A stretch of DNA of 64,000 bases, taken from the NCBI RefSeq assembly GCF_001460635.1, contig NZ_LN907858.1, positions 992,001-1,056,000 on the forward strand, written 5' to 3'. Under the pieces are notes generated by a model, which was not told the DNA's origin, did no database searches, and worked only from the letters and a program-made list of their open reading frames with translations. The stretch comes from Helicobacter typhlonius (GTDB lineage Bacteria; Campylobacterota; Campylobacteria; Campylobacterales; Helicobacteraceae). The translations under genes were made by a program, and so were the position numbers. This document shows positions 37,763 to 46,206 of the stretch, in pieces. Position 1 is the stretch's first letter, and the number at the start of each line of letters is the position of its first letter.

Positions 37763-40285
37763 ATGCGCATTCTAGTTCTTATGCGAGGAATCCCCGCAAG
37801 TGGAAAAAGCACTTGGATTGCAAATATGGGTTTAAGTGAATATACCCTAAGTGCTGATTCTCTGCGCCTTATGGCAAGTTCGCCTGTCCTTTTACCCAAA
37901 AGCAAAAATGCCATTGATTTAGAATCTACAGAGTTTGCAAAATCGCAGACGCTTGATTCTCTTGCATTGATAGGGATTAACCAACAAAATGATAAGCAAG
38001 TGTGGAAATTGCTTTTTACTCTCCTTGAAATGCGTCTTAAACAAGGGGATTTTACAATTATTGATGCAACTCATACGAGTATAAAAGCCTTGCGCGCTTA
38101 TGAAACCCTCGCAAATGCTTACCGCTATCGCCTAATAGTCGTAGATTTTAGCCATATTCCCCTAGAAGTGGCTTTGCAGCGCAATGCTTACAGAGGTTAT
38201 AAATCTGTGCCCGTAGATATTTTGGAATCTATGTATAAAACTCTGCAAGATTCTCTAACCCTGCCCTCTCGTTATCTTGTTCTTAAAGCTGATGAAATTG
38301 CGCCGCTACAAGATAAAACTTGCCAAAGTATGCTGCATTTTAATCCTATTAATCTCAATACCTATACTCAAATCCACCATATAGGCGATATTCACGGCTG
38401 CTTTGAGACATTTTTAAACTATCTTATCTATACTCATTCTTCGCCATACTCACTTCAAGATGCGCTGCATATCTTGGAGCAGTCGCAATTTGCTCCCCAA
38501 ATATGCGCTTCGTTCCTCAATCCCCAAAACTATTATATTTTTTTAGGCGATTATATTGATAGAGGTGTGCAAAATGCTCAAGTCGTGCGATTTTTACTAG
38601 GCATTATGGATTTACCAAATGTGTGCCTACTTGAGGGCAATCACGAGCGTTGGTTATATAAGTGGGGAAAAGAGGAGCTAGGTGCAAATGAGTTTAGCAC
38701 ATTTACGCTCAAAAATTTAGAACAAGGAGGTATAAGCTCAAAAGACACGCATAGGCTCTATTCTAAACTGCGTCAATGCGCTTATTATACCTTTGATGAA
38801 AAAATCATCTTATGCACGCACGGAGGACTTCCTACTTTGCCAAATAATCTCTTGCTTGTCGCTACAAAACAGCTTATTTATGGCAGCGGTGGATATGAGG
38901 ATATGCAAGAATGCGCAAAAAGCTTCGCTCTTAGCACAGCTAGTAATACCTATCAAGTTTTTGGACATAGAAATAGAGAAAAGCACCCTATGCGCGTATA
39001 TGAGCGAAATTTTGCACTTGAAGGTGGTGTGGAATTTGGCGGGGCATTACGCATAGCGGTATTGACAAAAACGCCTTTACCTTATCGCTATGCTACAAAA
39101 GCTCAAAACTCTAAGCTTATGGCACAAAGTCCGCTTATGGGCGTCATAAGGCATACAGATAATTTTACGCAAATCTATATGCAAAATAAACACGGCTCGC
39201 AAGAATTAAACGCATTGCACCAATCACGCTCAATCTTTGCGCTTTTACAAAAACTTCGTGCAAGTGTGCTCATCAAAGAGCGAGAGTTTGGAGAGCTTTC
39301 AAGCTTTAACTTCACCAAAGAAGCATTTTTCTCTAAGCAATGGAATAGCCTTACTTGCAAGGCTAGAGGTTTATTTATTGATACATATAATTTTCGCATT
39401 TGCGCAAGAAGTTATGATAAATTTTTTAATTACAAAGAGCGAGAAGAAACTTGTGATGAAGCTTTAAAGGAAAAATTGACCTATCCACTGAATGTGTTTG
39501 TCAAAGAAAATGGCTTTTTAGGCATTGTAAGTGCTAAAAATGCAAATGATTCTCTAAAGTTAGAATCCAAACTTTTCATCACATCAAAATCCGACCCAAC
39601 AAGCCCTTTTGCACATATAATGCGTAACCTTATTGCAGAATCTCTGCGTAAAACTGCACAAGATTCTATACAAGAAGTTGAATCTGAACTTTATGAAGAG
39701 CTTAAAACGCGCAATCTTAGCCTTATATTTGAAGTGATACACCCACAAAACGACCCGCATATCATCGCTTATGAAAAGCCACAAGTTATTTTGCTTGATG
39801 CGATTTATAACACGCCTGATTATGCAAAACTGCCTTTTGCAGAACTCTGTGCGCTTGGGAACAAATTTGGCTTTATATGCAAAGAGCACAAAATAACACT
39901 TCATTGCTGGGAAGAAGTGAGCGAGTTTCTACATTGTGAAAACGCATTAGAATCTAATTCTTTATTTGCACAAGGTAAGCGGAAGAATGGCTTTATTGAA
40001 GGGTATGTGCTTGAAGATAGTGCGGGTTTTATGTTTAAGTATAAAGGTGCATATTATCGTGCGTGGAAAGATTTGCGTGAAATCGTTGAACAATGCGCAC
40101 GCACTCGTGCTTTGCCTAAAAGTAAGGGTAAAAAATGGCAAGGAGATAGCGCGTATTATGAGCTTGAGGAAAAATTTATACAATGGCTATGTCAATATAT
40201 AGAGCAAAATGGGTTTGAGAGTTTAGAATCTAACTCTCTTATTGCTTTGCGTGAGGCTTTTTTGCGCTCTTTGGCTGGATTTTAA
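37763..40285 (+). CDS. Kinase-phosphatase-RNA ligase fusion (Pnkp-like RNA repair enzyme)
   Basis: An 840-residue protein with three modules in order. Residues 1-180 are a P-loop polynucleotide kinase (GIPASGKST at 9-17, DATHTS at 101-106). Residues ~205-435 are a calcineurin-like phosphatase: GDIHG (208), GDYIDRG (262), GNHE (292), THGG (352), GHR (401). Residues ~465-840 match T4 Rnl1-type RNA ligase: ARGLFIDTYNF and ARSYDKFFNYKE before the active lysine, motif I KENG with Lys581, motif III-like FEVIHPQND, motif IV EGYVL (746) and motif V KYK (759). The set would phosphorylate 5'-OH ends, remove 2',3'-cyclic phosphate and seal RNA. Bacterial Pnkp shares the order but is usually next to Hen1; no Hen1 is seen here. 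It starts 25 bases after the small membrane gene in the long operon, with AAGGAGCAAA upstream. Confidence 0.85.
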   Translation: MRILVLMRGIPASGKSTWIANMGLSEYTLSADSLRLMASSPVLLPKSKNAIDLESTEFAKSQTLDSLALIGINQQNDKQVWKLLFTLLEMRLKQGDFTIIDATHTSIKALRAYETLANAYRYRLIVVDFSHIPLEVALQRNAYRGYKSVPVDILESMYKTLQDSLTLPSRYLVLKADEIAPLQDKTCQSMLHFNPINLNTYTQIHHIGDIHGCFETFLNYLIYTHSSPYSLQDALHILEQSQFAPQICASFLNPQNYYIFLGDYIDRGVQNAQVVRFLLGIMDLPNVCLLEGNHERWLYKWGKEELGANEFSTFTLKNLEQGGISSKDTHRLYSKLRQCAYYTFDEKIILCTHGGLPTLPNNLLLVATKQLIYGSGGYEDMQECAKSFALSTASNTYQVFGHRNREKHPMRVYERNFALEGGVEFGGALRIAVLTKTPLPYRYATKAQNSKLMAQSPLMGVIRHTDNFTQIYMQNKHGSQELNALHQSRSIFALLQKLRASVLIKEREFGELSSFNFTKEAFFSKQWNSLTCKARGLFIDTYNFRICARSYDKFFNYKEREETCDEALKEKLTYPLNVFVKENGFLGIVSAKNANDSLKLESKLFITSKSDPTSPFAHIMRNLIAESLRKTAQDSIQEVESELYEELKTRNLSLIFEVIHPQNDPHIIAYEKPQVILLDAIYNTPDYAKLPFAELCALGNKFGFICKEHKITLHCWEEVSEFLHCENALESNSLFAQGKRKNGFIEGYVLEDSAGFMFKYKGAYYRAWKDLREIVEQCARTRALPKSKGKKWQGDSAYYELEEKFIQWLCQYIEQNGFESLESNSLIALREAFLRSLAGF

Positions 40286-40310
40286 TCAATCCTATAAAAA
40301 AGGGGAGACA

Positions 40311-40685
40311 ATGCGTTACATATTCATTATTCTATTTTGTTGTCATAGTCTATTCGCACAAATAGAAGAAGAAAAGACTTTTACAGATACAAATATCACG
40401 CAAGCTTATAGGCAAATGAAAAATAGTTTTTCAGAGGGCTATTATCTTCCACAAAGTATTAAGACTATGGAAAATATCACACAAACACTTGATGATGAGG
40501 AAAGTGAAATCTATGGTTATAAAACTCTCAAGGTGCAGTGGGAAAATACAAAAGAGGTGAAAATCAGCCTAGAAGCTTTTGAAAACGGGGAGAAAATTTG
40601 CACTTATGGAAGACAATTTTTATTCAAGTTATTATCAATATATAATCAATCATATAAACCCTTAAGATATGGGAAAATCATATAA
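40311..40685 (+). CDS. Small secreted protein of unknown function
   Basis: A 124-residue protein with signal peptide MRYIFIILFCCHSLFAQ. The mature chain is polar (YRQMKNSFSEGYYLPQSIK, YGYKTLKVQWENTKEV) and has one cysteine pair at most. I do not recognise a family. AAGGGGAGA precedes the ATG. It follows the RNA repair gene by 25 bases and its stop overlaps the ATG of the next gene by one base, so the two form a pair in the same transcript. Confidence 0.6.
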   Translation: MRYIFIILFCCHSLFAQIEEEKTFTDTNITQAYRQMKNSFSEGYYLPQSIKTMENITQTLDDEESEIYGYKTLKVQWENTKEVKISLEAFENGEKICTYGRQFLFKLLSIYNQSYKPLRYGKII

Positions 40686-41056
40686 TGAAAAGAAAACTTA
40701 AAATACTCGGGATTATTTTTATAACACTACTCATACCTTTTGTCATAGCACTTGCAAATTTTACCATTATCTTTTTACTACAAGATAAATTTGGGATTAC
40801 AAACGATTCGATTCCTTTTATAATACATTTAATCGGACTTATTTTACAATGTGTTTTGTTGTGGATTATTTTTATCAAAACAAAAGAGAAATATTTAGCA
40901 GACGCTTATATAGCTGGTATATGCTTTATTTCTATATTCATAGGAATGTTCTTTTTCGCTATTTGGATAGAAGTTTATCCTCATCTTTCATCTTATAATT
41001 ATAACAAAATGATAAATTCACCTGATTGCTGTCTTGATAAGACTGATATCTTATGA
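40685..41056 (+). CDS. Small polytopic membrane protein
   Basis: A 123-residue protein with about three membrane helices: ILGIIFITLLIPFVIALANF, FIIHLIGLILQCVLLWIIF and AGICFISIFIGMFFFAIWI, with a cysteine-containing tail (SPDCCLDKTDIL). No family is recognised. The ATG overlaps the preceding stop. The last bases, in another frame, read YELGECE, the same ending as a remnant ORF at 42269-42439, so the region was probably reshuffled by duplication. Confidence 0.6.
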   Translation: MKRKLKILGIIFITLLIPFVIALANFTIIFLLQDKFGITNDSIPFIIHLIGLILQCVLLWIIFIKTKEKYLADAYIAGICFISIFIGMFFFAIWIEVYPHLSSYNYNKMINSPDCCLDKTDIL

Positions 41057-41071
41057 GTTAGGAGAGTGTGA

Positions 41072-41371
41072 ATGAGAACATTAATGCTATTTTATCTTAT
41101 ACCTTTGTGCGTAATGCTTACCTCCTGCACAAAGCCTATATATACAAGCTTTGAGACAAGCAAAGCAAAAATGGAGATGCTATCAGGGTTTAGCTTTGGA
41201 CAATGTAGCAAGATAAAACAAGAACCGTATAAAAATGCTGAACAAATTTTGAGTAATAAGGACTTGATAGATTATAAGAAACAATACTATGAAAATGGCA
41301 AAATACCTCGTGGTATGAGAATCTGCTGGGATTCACACAAAGCCAAATGGGAAAATGGGACAATGTGCTAA
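41072..41371 (+). CDS. Truncated lipoprotein, paralogue of 42436-43236
   Basis: A 99-residue lipoprotein with signal peptide ending VMLTSC (Cys19). The first ~75 residues closely match the N-terminus of the gene at 42436 (TKPIYTSFET, AKM, LSGF, QCSKI, LIDYKKQY). After this the two diverge: here the protein ends RICWDSHKAKWENGTMC, about 90 residues in, whereas the other copy continues to 266. This looks like a shortened copy, possibly still expressed. It has a GTGTGA-ATG start overlapping the remnant upstream frame. A palindromic element follows 43 bases downstream. Confidence 0.55.
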   Translation: MRTLMLFYLIPLCVMLTSCTKPIYTSFETSKAKMEMLSGFSFGQCSKIKQEPYKNAEQILSNKDLIDYKKQYYENGKIPRGMRICWDSHKAKWENGTMC

Positions 41372-41414
41372 CACATCTCTCTAGCTACCTTGCTGGCGTG
41401 TATGGGGGAGTATG

Positions 41415-41529
41415 TGTGAGATTCCAAATGAGATTCTTAGCCTTAGGCTAAGACATGACAATTGCCCTTGTCGTGTTGCGCCCCACTTTTTTGTGTGTGT
41501 CATGTTGAGGAAAAGCGAAACATCTCACA
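41415..41529. repeat. 115-bp nested palindromic element (REP/MITE-like)
   Basis: The element is bounded by TGTGAGAT (41415-41422) and ATCTCACA (41522-41529), a perfect 8-bp inverted repeat. Inside are ACATGACA (41453-41460) with TGTCATGT (41498-41505), also perfect, and a 7-bp hairpin CTTAGCC/GGCTAAG (41436-41452). Together they form nested inverted repeats with no coding capacity, as in miniature palindromic repeats. An ORF across it starting at 41412 is a by-product. Copies elsewhere in the genome could not be tested. Confidence 0.55.
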
Positions 41530-41563
41530 TAGATTCTCTCTATTTTGTTTTGAAAAAATATTG

Positions 41564-41569
41564 TATAAT
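41564..41569 (+). promoter_or_regulatory. -10 box upstream of 41610
   Basis: TATAAT lies 40 bases before the ATG of the membrane protein gene at 41610, just outside the palindromic element. No -35 is clear. The rest of the 238-base gap (41372-41609) is the palindromic element. Confidence 0.35.
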
Positions 41570-41609
41570 TAAGAGAAATCTTTCTATGAATGCGTTAAAA
41601 GGAGTATCA

Positions 41610-42242
41610 ATGCAGATAGAAAATACCAAAGGCTTTGAAAAGGTCAAAATAATGCTATTTTTTGCCTTTATTGTGTATGTTTTTGTTTATGGCTATCCTC
41701 TTTATTATACGCATTATCTCTTTTTGTATGATTCTGTTGTTTATGATACACACCTTACGCCTATTGTTGTGAATATTTCCTATCTTATCTATGCTGCTTT
41801 AATGATAGTGGCATTGAACTTTTTTGCAAAGAAGTTGCAAAATAATAGGATTTTGTTTCTTGGTTTTTTATATCTGCTTTTTAATTATGCTTTGATTTTT
41901 TTGTATTTTATAAGTAATTTTATTTTTAGTGCCATGTCTATGTTTAAAAATGCTGCATTTTTTGAGTATGGTCCTTTGGTTATGCTTGTTTGTATGGTTG
42001 TGGTGTATGCCTTTTTCATAAGAGAATGCACAAAAAACAGCAGGCATAAAATGTTTAAAATACTTTGCTTTGTTTCAGCGATTTTGCAAAGTTTAGCACT
42101 TCTACAAATGTTTTATTTTGGGCTAAAGAATAATATTATGGTGCTCAAGCAAAGCGCTTTAATCAGTATGGTCTTTGAAATTTTAGCTTTGGGTGCTTTT
42201 ATCCTTGCGTGTTGGAAATTATCCCAAAACACAAAGCAATGA
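41610..42242 (+). CDS. Polytopic membrane protein of unknown function
   Basis: A 210-residue hydrophobic protein with about six membrane helices (MLFFAFIVYVFVYGYPLYY, ISYLIYAALMIVALNFF, LFLGFLYLLFNYALIFLYF, PLVMLVCMVVVYAFF, ILCFVSAILQSLALLQMF, MVFEILALGAFILACW). I chose the ATG at 41610, with AAAGGAG eight bases upstream. The open frame back to 41412 runs through the palindromic element and is not used. No family is recognised. It lies between the duplicated lipoprotein genes in an accessory stretch. Confidence 0.6.
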   Translation: MQIENTKGFEKVKIMLFFAFIVYVFVYGYPLYYTHYLFLYDSVVYDTHLTPIVVNISYLIYAALMIVALNFFAKKLQNNRILFLGFLYLLFNYALIFLYFISNFIFSAMSMFKNAAFFEYGPLVMLVCMVVVYAFFIRECTKNSRHKMFKILCFVSAILQSLALLQMFYFGLKNNIMVLKQSALISMVFEILALGAFILACWKLSQNTKQ

Positions 42243-42268
42243 AAAAGATATAGATTTAAACATAAAAA

Positions 42269-42439
42269 ATGATACTGCCGTTACACAAGAAAGTAGTAAC
42301 TTGGGGCGAAATAGACAGAAAAGTAGAAAAGATTGATGGGAAAAGCCTTAAGGATTATACTTTAACAGAATATCTTAATTATAATTTTGGTGCTATGGTA
42401 TTCTTGCCTATACCTTACGAATTGGGAGAATGTGAATGA
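42269..42439 (+). pseudogene. Gene remnant, C-terminal 56 codons
   Basis: A short frame starting MILPLHKKVVTWGEIDRK and ending IPYELGECE. No ribosome site or signal sequence is seen, and the hydrophobic and polar pattern looks like the C-terminal part of a longer protein. It overlaps the start of the next lipoprotein gene by four bases (ATGA). The same ending (YELGECE) occurs in the non-coding frame just before 41072, so the two lipoprotein copies carry the same upstream joint. A mutated or truncated gene is likely. Confidence 0.45.
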
Positions 42440-43236
42440 GAGTATTAAAGATTCTTTATCTTATACTCTTGTGCGTAATGCTTGCCTCCTGCACAAAGCC
42501 TATATATACAAGCTTTGAAACAAACAGAGCAAAAATGCAAGAACTATCAGGTTTTGATATCATACAATGTAGCAAGATAATAAAAGAATCGGTCAAAAAT
42601 GAAGAGGAGATTCTAAGCAATAAAGGCTTAATAGATTACAAGAAACAATATTTTAAAAATGGAAGAAATATCCAAATAAATCAATACGAAATTACTAAAA
42701 ATAAAGAAAAAACCATAATAAAGAATAAAACCAATAACACTATCATACAAGTATATAATGATAATGAAGCTGCAGCGTTTAATATTTCTTACGATAAGCA
42801 ATATTTAGGAATCTGTGATAGAGGAAAGCTGCATATATTTGATTTAAACAAAAATTTATATGAACTTGAGCATTACAAAGATAAAAAATGCACAAGAGTT
42901 GATTTTTCTTTAGATAATAAATATCTTATAGTAAATAATAAAAATCAAGGACAAATTTATGAATTTAAGAGAGGAAATTTGGTATATGATAATCCTAATA
43001 ATCCTCTTTTTGTATCATTGGATTATGCAATAGTGGGCAATGAAATTATATTATTTGATGAAGAAAAAAGAATTATTGTTGAGGGATTAGGGGACTCAAG
43101 TTTAGAAGAAAAGATTATAGAAGTTAGAAAAAATAAAGAGGGTATTGATGTATTAATTTGGGAGGGACGAAAATCTTGGGCGCCTTTTGTCTCTTTTGCG
43201 CCAACTTGTTCAATTAGAAGATTACAAGGATTCTAG
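42436..43236 (+). CDS. Lipoprotein with beta-propeller-like repeats
   Basis: A 266-residue lipoprotein with signal peptide ending VMLASC (Cys19). The N-terminal 75 residues match the truncated gene at 41072. From about residue 110 the chain shows propeller-like repeats (AAFNISYDKQYLGICDRGKLHIF, VDFSLDNKYLIVNNKN, DYAIVGNEIILFDEE), similar to WD40-type blades. The C-terminus ends CSIRRLQGF. Base content is high in A and T compared with neighbouring genes by eye, a sign of accessory origin. No family is assigned. Confidence 0.55.
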   Translation: MRVLKILYLILLCVMLASCTKPIYTSFETNRAKMQELSGFDIIQCSKIIKESVKNEEEILSNKGLIDYKKQYFKNGRNIQINQYEITKNKEKTIIKNKTNNTIIQVYNDNEAAAFNISYDKQYLGICDRGKLHIFDLNKNLYELEHYKDKKCTRVDFSLDNKYLIVNNKNQGQIYEFKRGNLVYDNPNNPLFVSLDYAIVGNEIILFDEEKRIIVEGLGDSSLEEKIIEVRKNKEGIDVLIWEGRKSWAPFVSFAPTCSIRRLQGF

Positions 43237-43287
43237 TGCAGACTAAAGATTCAAATACACAAGCTTTCAATCAAGGGAGCTTTTATA

Positions 43288-43815
43288 ATGCTAGAACAAT
43301 ATAAAGATTATATTATGGCAAAAGGATATTAAAATGAAAAAAATTATTATATATACAATGGCATTAATGCCTATGCTAATACTTTTTGTAATACTAATGA
43401 GAAATCTTTTATTTTTCAGCAATGGCAAGAAACTTGGGGAACATATAAATGGGGAGATAATGCACAAATTAATCAATACTATACTATAGAGACAGATGGA
43501 GCTTTTAAGGATATGATACGAGCTTGTGATATGGTTGGTTTGAAGCAGATGTTAAGTTATCTTGGAAAAGATGAAATTATAAGCAATCAAGAAGTACAAG
43601 GAAGTTATTTGGACAATATCTTGCAAGAAGATTAAATCCTTTAGTTGTAGAATTTTTGCTTAATAATAAACTTATTTTGGAAGATTTAGAAGAATCAAAT
43701 CTAGTGATAAATTATAAGGCGTTAGCCACCCAAAAGCTCAAAGAAGCTAAAAGTAATAGCAAATTATGAAAAGATACGAGAGCTTTTACAAAAATATGGA
43801 ATAAATAAGGAATGA
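43288..43815 (+). pseudogene. Degenerate ankyrin-repeat-like gene
   Basis: No continuous frame remains, but translation in adjacent frames gives a coherent protein. From MLEQYKDYIMAKGY (stop at 43330-43332) the same frame continues NYYIYNGINAYANTF and QQWQETWGTYKWGD to NILQED. A frame change near 43600 then gives ARRLNPLVVEFLLNNKL and a second change near 43765 gives EKIRELLQKYGINKE. The helix pairs (ACDMVGLKQMLSYLG, LVVEFLLNNK, KIRELLQKYG) look like ankyrin units. It starts after a ~50-base gap and ends ATGA into a 31-codon frame (43812-43907) that overlaps the addB end and is not supported. Confidence 0.5.
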
Positions 43816-43884
43816 GTATAATGCCAAAATTACAATACAACAAACCCTATAACTCCCAACAAATGCTTAGACAGATTCAAGAAT

Positions 43885-46164
43885 CTATCTATCACATAAT
43901 TGCGTGAAAGGGCAGTAATTGCAAGTAGAATGCTTTACTGCCTTATCAAACATAATTTCACCTTTAAAAGAATGTAGTCTCTCTAAAAGCACACTTTCTT
44001 TCTCCGCTATGCTCTCCTCCTCTATTTTTTTGCATTCTTTTATATCCCAATACAGCAGTTTTATAGGTAAAGAGGCATATTGTGGATAGTTTTGCAAAAA
44101 GGCTTGTTTATACAGCAGCAGTGCAAAATCGCTTGTTTTCTCCGCGCTTTTTTCTACCTTGAAATGTGAGCGATATTTGTAGTCGATGATTTCTATACAC
44201 TCATCATTTTTTTGGATTCTATCCGGGCGCACAGAAAACACAAAATCCCCATATTGCGCTAACATAGACTTTTCAAGGCATAGAATCTCAACCTCCCCTC
44301 CTCCCTCATATGTATGCAAAAACTCATCAAGCTCAAGCATAAGAAGTCCAATATTTGCCCTATCCACCGCGCCTATATCATTAAAATCCATACAATTTTG
44401 CAACTGCGACATTGCGCTTTGACTTAACTTTTGCACATCTAAAATCTGCCTTTTACCCACATATGGACTATACACAGATTCTAAACATTGATGTAAAATA
44501 TTTCCAAAAATCGCGCTATCTTGCCCCACATCGCTTAAATATTCCTTGTATTGATAAAAATATCGTCTTGGGCATTCAAGCAGAATCTTAAGCTTACTTG
44601 GGCTTAGCTCACGCGGTAGCACACCGCTTAATTTATCTTCAACATACTCTAGCTTCCTCCCCTGCTCCAAAAGTGCAAAATACATATCACCATTATAGCT
44701 TTGTATTGGGCTTTTGAGATACGCACCTAACTCATCGAGCAAAAGGCTCTTATGTTTATCATCATTCTCTACATACGATACCACGACTTCACTTGCTGCG
44801 CTAAAAATCGCACAATAATAATGCTTTTGCAGCTGCTCCTTATCTTTTATCGTAGGCATATCAAGCTTTTTGCGTAGCGCAGAGTTCAAAAATAAGTCGT
44901 TTTGACTAATACTAGGTATCACATCGTCATTAAAATCTACGATAATAGCCCTCTCACACGCAAAACCACGAGATTCTAATACACCCATTACGCGAATTTT
45001 TCCGCCCGATATATCATCAATACTACACCCCTCTAGCTCCTTAAGCAAAAGCTCAATAATCTCTACAAAATTACATTTATTAATGCCAATATGTTCCCAC
45101 ATAAAAAGCAGCTCCCCAACATACTCCCGCACCCTTTGACTCGCTCTATCATCATAGACACTAAGGGTGGCTTGTATCTCCTCACTCACGCGATTATATG
45201 ACACATCTACACGCTCATCTTTATAAGCTTCTCTCATACTTTCAAGCTTTTTATACGCCTCTGCACTGCCTATGTCCTTTCCCATAGCAAAATTAAGATT
45301 ATGCGCTTTATCAAAAAGCGCGAGATAGCGTGTGAAATCTTCATTTGGCACAATCACGGCAATATCCTCCTCTTTTACGCCCTCTTTGAGCCACTGCTCT
45401 ATCATATAAAACACAAGCGCAACCTGCGATATACGCAGATTAAAGCTATATGCACTCACTCGTGCGTTTATGGCTTGGGGCTTAGAATCAAGTAAGTTGC
45501 CTGTGTGAAAATCAAAGCTATATCGATAAAATGGCTCACATTGCTCTAAAATATGTTTTGGCAAAAATGGCAGATTCACATTATATTCATCAAGGGAGAA
45601 ATGCACCCTTATCGAGCTTAAGTGGGAGATTTGGGCGAGTAAATGCAGGTGGGCTTTTGTCATAGTGCCCTCAATGTATATATCAATAGATTCAAAACTA
45701 CGAACAAAGGCTTCATTAATGCTTATTTGCGCGTTTGGTGCTAAGATTAGTCCATCATAATATTTTAGTTCCTCCAAACGTTCCACATAGCGTTTTTTCA
45801 CCCATTCAAGCACATAGAGATGATCCTCATAGTCCCCATAAGTATCAAGCAATGGAATCTCGCTCATCTGCACCTGCGCTTGAGAAATCTCATCAAAAAA
45901 GCCAAATAAAAACTGCGAAGATTCTAAAAAGGCGAGAAAACTCTCCTCAAAGATAAAATTTACCCTTTTTAGCTCACTCGCACAACTCTTTAGAATCTCC
46001 ATAGCTAGAGGCAAACGCATTTGTTTAGGCAATGCCCTATACCCCTTAATGATAAGAATTTGGGTAAAAAAATCATTCATCATCATATGCGGAGAGAGCA
46101 AGACACCCTCATCTAAATGCTGCATTAAAGAGCGATTGGAGCTATAAACCTTGAGCGTATTCAT
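43885..46164 (-). CDS. addB: AddB-type helicase-nuclease subunit
   Basis: A 759-residue protein matching AddB, a partner of AddA in recombination and double-strand break repair. It lacks strong Walker motifs at the N-terminus as in Helicobacter AddB. The C-terminal PD-(D/E)XK nuclease shows VRPDRIQ and EIIDYKYRS. Four cysteines frame the nuclease as an iron-sulfur staple: the first in CPRRYFYQY and three in CNYCPFTQLC at the very end. No addA is in the window; in Helicobacter the two genes are separate. A 41-base gap separates it from the small secreted genes downstream. Confidence 0.8.
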   Translation of the reverse strand: MNTLKVYSSNRSLMQHLDEGVLLSPHMMMNDFFTQILIIKGYRALPKQMRLPLAMEILKSCASELKRVNFIFEESFLAFLESSQFLFGFFDEISQAQVQMSEIPLLDTYGDYEDHLYVLEWVKKRYVERLEELKYYDGLILAPNAQISINEAFVRSFESIDIYIEGTMTKAHLHLLAQISHLSSIRVHFSLDEYNVNLPFLPKHILEQCEPFYRYSFDFHTGNLLDSKPQAINARVSAYSFNLRISQVALVFYMIEQWLKEGVKEEDIAVIVPNEDFTRYLALFDKAHNLNFAMGKDIGSAEAYKKLESMREAYKDERVDVSYNRVSEEIQATLSVYDDRASQRVREYVGELLFMWEHIGINKCNFVEIIELLLKELEGCSIDDISGGKIRVMGVLESRGFACERAIIVDFNDDVIPSISQNDLFLNSALRKKLDMPTIKDKEQLQKHYYCAIFSAASEVVVSYVENDDKHKSLLLDELGAYLKSPIQSYNGDMYFALLEQGRKLEYVEDKLSGVLPRELSPSKLKILLECPRRYFYQYKEYLSDVGQDSAIFGNILHQCLESVYSPYVGKRQILDVQKLSQSAMSQLQNCMDFNDIGAVDRANIGLLMLELDEFLHTYEGGGEVEILCLEKSMLAQYGDFVFSVRPDRIQKNDECIEIIDYKYRSHFKVEKSAEKTSDFALLLYKQAFLQNYPQYASLPIKLLYWDIKECKKIEEESIAEKESVLLERLHSFKGEIMFDKAVKHSTCNYCPFTQLCDR

Positions 46165-46206
46165 TCAACCTCCGCTTTTTTGGGTTTTGAGTTAGATTCT
46201 AAAATC

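Noticed and set aside
41412-41609. N-terminal extension of the membrane protein at 41610
   Set aside because: It crosses the palindromic element and reads as random sequence; the ATG at 41610 has a good ribosome site.
43812-43907. 31-codon frame at the addB 3' end
   Set aside because: It overlaps the end of addB on the other strand, has no family match, and is likely a chance frame after the ankyrin remnant.
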